From positions 1-9,384 of the forward strand of contig JAQBZT010000095.1 of the NCBI GenBank assembly GCA_027622355.1: a stretch of DNA of 9,384 nucleotides, in the 5' to 3' direction. The position numbers were made by a program, and so were the translations under genes. Under the pieces are notes generated by a model. It searched no databases. It was not told the DNA's origin and was given only the letters and a program-made list of their open reading frames with translations. This document shows positions 5,166-9,384 of this stretch, piece after piece. The stretch is from a bacterium. Its GTDB lineage: Bacteria > UBA8248. Position 1 is the stretch's first letter. Every line of letters starts with the position of its first letter.

Positions 5166-7415
5166 TTAGAGCGCCGGACTCACAATCCGCCAGACCTGGG
5201 CCACGAGGAAGGTAAGGAGAATTCCCATGGCAACCGGAAGCAGCGAGGCGACCACCGTCCACTTTCCGCTGCGCGTTTCCCTCCAGATGGTGTAGATGGT
5301 CGTCGAGCACGGGTTGTGCACCAGGCTGAAGAGCATCAGGTTTACCGCCATCAGCAGATTCCAGCCACCGGCCTTCAGAAGCGAAGCCGTGGCCGCCTCG
5401 GAGTCGAGCTCGAACATGACGCCCGCGCCCTCTCCCATGCCCGGAATGCCCTTCGCCAGAACCGTCAGCATCAGGATGGTCGGAATCACGATCTCGTTCG
5501 CGGGGATGGCGACGATATAGGCCAGCAAAATGACCCCGCTCAGCCCGATCAGGAAAGCGAACGGATCGAGCCAGCCGATGAGCACCCCGGCCAGGCTGGT
5601 GCCGCCGGCCGGAATGTTCGAGATGAGCCAGATGGCCGCACCGGCCGGTGCCGCGAAAATCACCGCCCGCCAGAGCACATAGATCGTCCGGTCAATCAGC
5701 GAGGTGTAGAGCGTCCGCAGGACCCGCGGCGGCCGGTAGGGCGGCAGCTCGAGGCTGAAGGTGGACACCTCTCCCCGGAGGATGGTGCGCGAGAGCAGCC
5801 AGGATGCCAGGAACGTGAACACCACCCCCAGCAAGGCGATGGACACCACCGCCAGCGCCGATACCAGGCCCGCCAGATAGGAGGGCACCAGGGCGCCGAT
5901 GAAGATCGCCGCAATCAGGATCTGGGTCGGCCATCTTCCGTTGCAGAGAGCGAAGTTGTTCGTGATGATCGCAATCAGCCGCTCGCGGGGGCTCTCGATG
6001 ATCCGCGTGGCGATGACGCCCGCGGCGTTGCATCCGAAGCCCATCGCCATGGTCAGCGCCTGCTTTCCGTGCGCGCCCGCCTTTTTGAACAGATAATCAA
6101 GGTTGAACGCCACGCGCGGCAGATAGCCGAAATCCTCCATCAGCGTGAAGAGCGGGAAGAAGATCGCCATCGGGGGGAGCATGACGGCGATCACCCAGGC
6201 GGTGGCCAGATACACCCCGTCGATCAGGAACCCGCCCAGCCACCAGGGAACTCCCATGGCTGCGGCCGCCCCCTTGAGCATCGGATGGACGGTGTCGAGC
6301 AAAAACGAGGCCAGCATCGCCGAGGGCACGTTGGCGCCGGCGATGGTGGTCCAAAAAACCGCCGTCAAAAGAAGAACCATGATCGGGAAGCCCCACAGCC
6401 GGCTCGTCACCAGCCGGTCGAGAGTGCGGTCAAAATCGAAGCGGGGCTTCTCTCCGCTCCGCCGCACGGCGCGGTCTGCCACCTTCGCCGCCTCGGTGTA
6501 GATGGTTTCCGTGAGTACCTCATGGAATTCGGCCCCCAGCTGCCAGCGCAGATGGGACACTTTCGACAAAAGCGACTCGGCTCGGCGGACGCTCTCCACT
6601 GTCGCCGGGACCGCATCCTGTTCGGCGCTCCGTGCCTCCATGGCCTGGATGTCGCCGAGCTCCCCCGTGCGGATCGCCTCGGTGATGCGGGCATCGCCAT
6701 CGAGGAGCCGCAGGGCGGCCCACTGGGCATTCGGCAACTTGGGAAAGAGCGTCTCCAGCTGTCTGCTCACACGGCCGACCGCGCTCTTCAGGGCCGGCGA
6801 CTGCCCGCCCACCCGGCGCGGTTTGCAGACGAACTCCCCGTTCGCCACCTCGGAGATGGCTTGGTTCAGCCGATCCATACCCTCCCCGTAGCGGGCCGAA
6901 GTCGCCACCACGGGAACCCCCAAATCGCGGGAGAGGCGGCGTTCGTCCACCTCCAGGCCGTGCCGTTTCGCCTCATCCATCAGGTTCAGACAGACGACGG
7001 CGCGATCGGTGATCTCGAGCACCTGGAGAACAAGGTTGAGGTTGCGCTCGAGGCGGTTCGCATCAGCTACAATCACCGTGACATCGGGCTGCCCGAACAA
7101 AATGAAATCGCGCGCGATGTCCTCGTCGTGGCTGGTCGAGAGAAGTGAATAGGTGCCGGGCAGATCGACGAGCTTGTAGCGGTGGCCGCCGAACGTGAAG
7201 CCGCCCTCGGCCCTTGTGACGGTCTTGCCCGGCCAGTTGCCCGTGTGCTGCCGCAAACCCGTCAGTGCGTTAAAAACCGTGCTCTTGCCCGTATTGGGGT
7301 TTCCGGCCAGCGCCACCACGTAGTCCCAGTTCTGCATGTTGACGCCAAGCTTGACGAGGTTCGCGGCGTTGTGTACGGGACAGGCCGCGCAAGCCTCAGA
7401 TACCACTTGACTCAT
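5166..7415 (-). CDS. feoB: Ferrous iron transport protein B (FeoB)
   Basis: This is the inner-membrane Fe(II) permease with a cytosolic GTPase domain; 749 aa is typical. The N-terminus carries a short Cys motif, CAACPVH (C9, C12). G-protein motifs follow: GNPNTGKS (38-45), HTGNWPGKT with T58 as switch I, DLPG (84-87) and NLMD (144-147). A helical GDI-like segment (about 200-300) leads to the membrane domain from about residue 340. There I see the FeoB signatures GFGCNAAGV (459-467) and HNPCSTT (700-706), Cys-containing motifs implicated in the Fe(II) path, and many hydrophobic segments ending near 740. GGAG lies 8 nt before the ATG. The start overlaps the stop of the DtxR-FeoA gene upstream (ATGA), so translation is probably coupled. 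No separate feoC is seen. Regulation is presumably by iron through the upstream gene and the promoter at 8616-8644. Confidence 0.97.
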   Translation of the reverse strand: MSQVVSEACAACPVHNAANLVKLGVNMQNWDYVVALAGNPNTGKSTVFNALTGLRQHTGNWPGKTVTRAEGGFTFGGHRYKLVDLPGTYSLLSTSHDEDIARDFILFGQPDVTVIVADANRLERNLNLVLQVLEITDRAVVCLNLMDEAKRHGLEVDERRLSRDLGVPVVATSARYGEGMDRLNQAISEVANGEFVCKPRRVGGQSPALKSAVGRVSRQLETLFPKLPNAQWAALRLLDGDARITEAIRTGELGDIQAMEARSAEQDAVPATVESVRRAESLLSKVSHLRWQLGAEFHEVLTETIYTEAAKVADRAVRRSGEKPRFDFDRTLDRLVTSRLWGFPIMVLLLTAVFWTTIAGANVPSAMLASFLLDTVHPMLKGAAAAMGVPWWLGGFLIDGVYLATAWVIAVMLPPMAIFFPLFTLMEDFGYLPRVAFNLDYLFKKAGAHGKQALTMAMGFGCNAAGVIATRIIESPRERLIAIITNNFALCNGRWPTQILIAAIFIGALVPSYLAGLVSALAVVSIALLGVVFTFLASWLLSRTILRGEVSTFSLELPPYRPPRVLRTLYTSLIDRTIYVLWRAVIFAAPAGAAIWLISNIPAGGTSLAGVLIGWLDPFAFLIGLSGVILLAYIVAIPANEIVIPTILMLTVLAKGIPGMGEGAGVMFELDSEAATASLLKAGGWNLLMAVNLMLFSLVHNPCSTTIYTIWRETRSGKWTVVASLLPVAMGILLTFLVAQVWRIVSPAL

Positions 7416-8446
7416 GAAACTACTCCTTCCTTGACTTCTTCAATCTGAATGAGATCGGCCTGTTCCTTCCGGAGCGCGATGACGGCACCCCGCACACGGT
7501 AGGCGACGGGGTCGCCGCCGGGGCTTTTCATTTCGCAGGTGATCTCCGTTCCGGGAATGACGCCCAGGTCCAAGAGACGCCGACGCTCGGCTCCGCGGCA
7601 ATTCGGCGAGAGACCGATTACCTTCGCCCGCTCGCCGGGCTGAATCACGGAAAGATGCCGGAAGGGACCCTTCATTCCCTGCTCTTTGGGCAGGGGCAGC
7701 ACCCACAGATGCGCTGCGACGACAGGGGCGAGAACATACTCCTCTACCTCCGTCTCGAACCGGATTCGCTGGGGCCCGCTCTCGATAATGCGCACCTGCA
7801 TGCCCGGATGCAGATCTTCTGCGACCAGCTGCGCGTGAATCGCCTCGGGCTCATCCTCGACATGGACGATGGAGGCCAACTGTCCCACGGACAGGTCTGT
7901 CAGCGGCAGGCCCTGAAGCGGTGGAATGTCGCCATGCGCCGTCGGGATGGGATCGCCATGGGGATCGAAGCGGGGATTTCCCATCCGGGCCGAAAGCGCT
8001 TCTATCTCCTCGGGGGAGGTGCGGTGTTCGTGATACTCCGCCCGCCGGTGCCATTCGGCCGCATCCAGGCTCGTCTGGTCGGAGAAGTAGCGCTCCAGCA
8101 GACGGTGCACGCGGATGACGCGCAGGGCGTAGATGCGCCCGCTGGGCGTCAACTTGTAGCCCCCCTCCGACAAGGAAATCAGCTCGAGATTCTCGAGGCG
8201 CTCCAGCAAGGCCGCCGCCCGGTTCCCGGAAATGGATACCGCACCGGAGAGGCTATGGAGCGTGGCGGGCAGTTGGTGGTACTCGTAGTCGTGGATATGT
8301 TTCAGCGCATCCTCGATCAGGACGCGCTCGCTCGCTCGAAACGAGTGCAAGACGCGCCAGAAGATCCCCCGCATGGGCCAAAACAGCACAACGGCCAACA
8401 CGCCTACGGCCATGGCGATGGAAAGCGCCCAAAGCGGCTGGGTCAT
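7412..8446 (-). CDS. Membrane-anchored DtxR/MntR-like regulator fused to FeoA domains
   Basis: The 344-aa product has an unusual order of parts. Residues 5-23 form one hydrophobic segment followed by R26, R31 and R37, which suggests a membrane anchor with the rest in the cytosol. Residues about 40-105 match the DtxR winged helix-turn-helix (EDALKHIHDY..., recognition region about 72-90). Residues about 108-170 match the DtxR dimerisation and metal-binding domain: H114 and E118, then H133, E137, E140, H141, spaced as DtxR H79, E83, H98, C102, E105, H106, and ending in FDPHGDPIP. Two SH3-like FeoA domains follow, about 183-253 (equivalent to DtxR domain 3) and 265-338 (an added FeoA). In this family metal-bound protein represses uptake genes, and FeoA modulates FeoB; combining both here is inference. 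GAGGTG lies 5 nt before the ATG. The stop overlaps the feoB start. Confidence 0.9.
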   Translation of the reverse strand: MTQPLWALSIAMAVGVLAVVLFWPMRGIFWRVLHSFRASERVLIEDALKHIHDYEYHQLPATLHSLSGAVSISGNRAAALLERLENLELISLSEGGYKLTPSGRIYALRVIRVHRLLERYFSDQTSLDAAEWHRRAEYHEHRTSPEEIEALSARMGNPRFDPHGDPIPTAHGDIPPLQGLPLTDLSVGQLASIVHVEDEPEAIHAQLVAEDLHPGMQVRIIESGPQRIRFETEVEEYVLAPVVAAHLWVLPLPKEQGMKGPFRHLSVIQPGERAKVIGLSPNCRGAERRRLLDLGVIPGTEITCEMKSPGGDPVAYRVRGAVIALRKEQADLIQIEEVKEGVVS

Positions 8447-8484
8447 GGATACACCTCAAATAAATCTCGCATAAAGCAGACAGC

Positions 8485-8504
8485 GCGCTTCCTCGCGCTT
8501 CCTC
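8485..8504. repeat. Two perfect tandem 10-bp units in the feo leader
   Basis: GCGCTTCCTC occurs twice without a gap (8485-8494 and 8495-8504), within the untranslated leader 40-60 bases before the DtxR-FeoA start. On the transcript it reads GAGGAAGCGC twice. It could be a duplicated regulatory site or slippage. Confidence 0.7.
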
Positions 8505-8543
8505 AAAACAAAATCACGCAAAACCGGAACATTTGTCCACAGA

Positions 8544-8565
8544 TGACGGCGAAACTGCGCCGTCA
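8544..8565 (-). promoter_or_regulatory. Stem-loop in the feo operon leader
   Basis: TGACGGCG and CGCCGTCA form a perfect 8-bp stem with a 6-nt loop, roughly 45-65 nt after the predicted transcription start. No U-run follows, so it is not a terminator. It may stabilise the mRNA or be a regulatory structure. Confidence 0.5.
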
Positions 8566-8595
8566 AAGAGGATGTCCCATGAAATAAAAGTAAGC

Positions 8596-8606
8596 GGGAT
8601 TATCCC
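8596..8606. promoter_or_regulatory. Palindrome at the feo transcription start, candidate operator
   Basis: GGGATTATCCC is a perfect inverted repeat (5-base arms, one central base) located a few bases after the predicted start site of the feo promoter, where a bound repressor would block transcription. It does not match the classical Fur box. I infer that the DtxR-like protein or another metal regulator could bind here. Confidence 0.4.
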
Positions 8607-8615
8607 TTTTCTCTC

Positions 8616-8644
8616 ATAATTACTGGATAAAATGATGTTGTCAA
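8616..8644 (-). promoter_or_regulatory. Sigma70-type promoter of the feo operon
   Basis: Minus-strand TTGACA (8639-8644, perfect -35) is followed after exactly 17 nt by AATTAT (8616-8621, 4/6 to TATAAT). The surrounding DNA is AT-rich, unlike the GC-rich coding DNA. The predicted start is near 8609, leaving a leader of about 160 nt before the DtxR-FeoA gene. Confidence 0.75.
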
Positions 8645-8719
8645 CGAGGGGCAAGAGAAATACCGCCGCCGCCCCCAAAAAAATAGCTCTGGGTCTGTTT
8701 AGCAGCCGGAGTTATCGGC

Positions 8720-8753
8720 AAAAAAAACGTCCCCCTAAAATAATAGGGGGACG
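8720..8753 (-). terminator. Strong intrinsic terminator after the 73-aa gene
   Basis: CGTCCCCCTA (8728-8737) and TAGGGGGACG (8744-8753) form a perfect 10-bp stem with a 6-nt loop, followed on the minus strand by eight T (8720-8727). There is no T-run on the plus-strand side, so it ends the leftward transcript of the small gene and insulates the feo promoter. Confidence 0.93.
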
Positions 8754-8820
8754 CAGGCGGGTGAGAGAAGCGGCCGGTGGTCCCGGACGGAGGGGCGCCG
8801 AGCGTACCCGGGCGGTGGGA

Positions 8821-9042
8821 TCAGGCGGCCTTGGAGCGCTCGGCTCTTTGCTTTCCATGCCCGGGCCGGGAGGAGGAAACCAGCTCGGCTTCCTCGAAGG
8901 GAAGCTCCGGCGCCGGGGTCAGGCGGCTTTCGAGTTCATCCTGGTGCTGGAGCCATTCCTCGTAGGGAATCTCCCCGCGGAGGTAATTCCAGAGATTCCC
9001 CATGCATGCGCGATGGATGGATTTTTGCGGCTTCACAGGCAT
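8821..9042 (-). CDS. Small hypothetical protein, 73 aa
   Basis: I do not recognise this protein. The ATG at 9042 was chosen over an in-frame ATG at 9084 because GGAGGAGGG (9049-9057) lies 6 nt upstream. The N-terminal half looks folded and helical, with aromatic and acidic residues (GNLWNYLRGEIPYEEWLQHQ, 15-34). The segment LRGEIPYEEW followed by DELESRL loosely resembles short helical oligomerisation motifs of the SHOCT kind, but the match is too weak to assign. The C-terminal third (about 52-73) is polar, basic and probably disordered. One Cys (C13) and several His are present; there is no signal peptide or membrane segment. The gene has its own strong promoter (9314-9342), a long structured leader and its own terminator (8720-8753), so it is a single-gene transcription unit next to the feo operon. 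A link with iron is possible but only by position. Confidence 0.65.
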   Translation of the reverse strand: MPVKPQKSIHRACMGNLWNYLRGEIPYEEWLQHQDELESRLTPAPELPFEEAELVSSSRPGHGKQRAERSKAA

Positions 9043-9242
9043 CTTCAGCCCTCCTCCACACAACCCCTTCATCTCTGGCGGCAACCGGCCAGACAGCTAC
9101 CTTCACGAAAAAGCCTCAATATCCCTCGGTACCACTCCGACCGATCGGTGGCCGGGCATATCCCGGTCTTTTGAAATCGGCCCCGGCGGCTCGGCGTCCC
9201 CACGCCTCCTGCTGGAACCTGGAGCGCCACGGCGCCCCTTAA

Positions 9243-9256
9243 TACTATATATAGTA
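9243..9256. repeat. 14-bp AT-rich perfect palindrome in the leader
   Basis: TACTATATATAGTA is self-complementary and lies about 50-65 bases after the predicted start site. It may be an operator or a weak RNA hairpin. The related string TAGTATATT overlaps the -10 element of the same promoter. Confidence 0.6.
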
Positions 9257-9286
9257 CTTCCATAGAATAGAACCACCGATATATGC

Positions 9287-9296
9287 GGAATATTCC
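9287..9296. repeat. 10-bp palindrome just after the predicted transcription start
   Basis: GGAATATTCC is a perfect palindrome at about +11 to +20 of the promoter at 9314-9342. Its position suits a repressor operator; no regulator can be named. Confidence 0.5.
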
Positions 9297-9313
9297 ACAA
9301 AATTCATAAAACG

Positions 9314-9342
9314 AATATACTACGAAAATCTGTTGGCGTCAA
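9314..9342 (-). promoter_or_regulatory. Strong sigma70-type promoter of the 73-aa gene
   Basis: Minus-strand TTGACG (9337-9342, 5/6) and TATATT (9314-9319, 5/6) are separated by the ideal 17 nt, inside an AT-rich stretch. The nearest supported gene downstream is the 73-aa gene. Confidence 0.82.
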
Positions 9343-9353
9343 GATATTTTCGT
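9322..9353. promoter_or_regulatory. Imperfect inverted repeat spanning the -35 element
   Basis: ACGAAAATCT (9322-9331) and AGATATTTTCGT (9342-9353) are complementary except for a two-base insertion in the right arm. The repeat covers the -35 hexamer and most of the spacer of the promoter, a typical place for a repressor or activator site. Confidence 0.5.
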
Positions 9354-9384
9354 TTTTTATTCTCTTTCCAGAATCCACCGAAAA

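Larger units (their letters stand above)
9043..9307 (-). other. Long structured 5' leader of the 73-aa gene
   Basis: About 265 nt separate the predicted transcription start (near 9307) from the start codon. The leader can form several hairpins: GGGGCGC/GCGCTCC around 9222-9237, GGCGT/ACGCC with a 4-base loop at 9193-9206, CCGGG/CCCGG at 9152-9166, and the palindrome ACCGATCGGT at 9140-9149. The first 70 nt are AT-rich and the remainder is GC-rich. I could not match it to a riboswitch class I know. A cis-acting RNA or a separate small RNA is possible. Confidence 0.4.

Noticed and set aside
2913..7148. A 1411-codon open frame on the plus strand running antisense through EF-G and feoB
   Set aside because: It crosses the feoB/EF-G intergenic hairpins, has Gly/Ala/Asp-rich low-complexity translation with no domain I recognise, and is the expected stop-free antisense frame of two high-GC genes with unmistakable motifs on the other strand.
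8625..8644. Possible Fur box near the feo -35 element
   Set aside because: GATAA...TTGTC arms are too short and mismatched against the 19-bp Fur consensus.
8936..9106. GTG-started 56-codon minus-strand ORF overlapping the 73-aa gene in another frame
   Set aside because: It has a fair GAGG sequence upstream, but the 73-aa frame has a much stronger ribosome binding site and a more protein-like composition. It cannot be fully excluded as a coupled leader ORF.
8632..9174. Plus-strand frame of 180 codons over the 73-aa gene and terminator
   Set aside because: It runs through a strong minus-strand terminator and has a basic, low-complexity start. No supporting start signal.
9069..9263. 64-codon minus-strand ORF inside the leader (possible upstream ORF)
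   Set aside because: No ribosome binding site before the ATG and its codons run through leader palindromes. The better explanation is structured leader RNA.

Overview
Every gene I can support in this window lies on the minus strand, so transcription runs from high to low coordinates. The DNA is GC-rich and tightly packed, with strong AGGAGG-type ribosome binding sites, 4-base ATGA start/stop overlaps inside gene pairs and clear intrinsic terminators. This fits a free-living, high-GC Gram-negative-type bacterium, possibly from an uncultured lineage. I cannot name the taxon from the sequence. I saw no insertion sequence, phage gene, tRNA, rRNA or CRISPR array.

In transcription order the layout is as follows. 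(1) 9384-8720: a well-formed sigma70-type promoter, a roughly 265-nt GC-rich leader with several inverted repeats, a small unknown gene (73 aa) and a textbook terminator. (2) 8644-5070: the ferrous-iron uptake unit. A promoter with an overlapping palindrome and a leader hairpin precedes a membrane-anchored DtxR/MntR-like protein that carries two FeoA-like SH3 domains. That gene overlaps feoB by 4 bases. A pair of related GC-rich hairpins follows feoB. (3) 4973-2925: an elongation factor G paralogue whose domain IV tip loops differ from the canonical ones, outside any ribosomal-protein context. (4) 2855-2093: two small unknown genes (86 and 75 aa), each with a near-ideal Shine-Dalgarno sequence and its own terminator. 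(5) 1962-1: a two-gene catabolic operon, a fumarylacetoacetate hydrolase family protein followed by an enolase-superfamily (mandelate racemase type) enzyme that runs off the left edge.

The most notable unit is the feo operon. A DtxR-type regulator, apparently tethered to the inner membrane and fused to a FeoA domain, is translationally coupled to the FeoB iron permease. This suggests iron sensing, transcription control and FeoB modulation in one polypeptide. The catabolic pair probably acts on a sugar acid or a related carboxylate through a dehydratase or racemase step and a C-C hydrolase, hydratase or decarboxylase step. The substrate cannot be read from the sequence. The three small proteins have no function I recognise.
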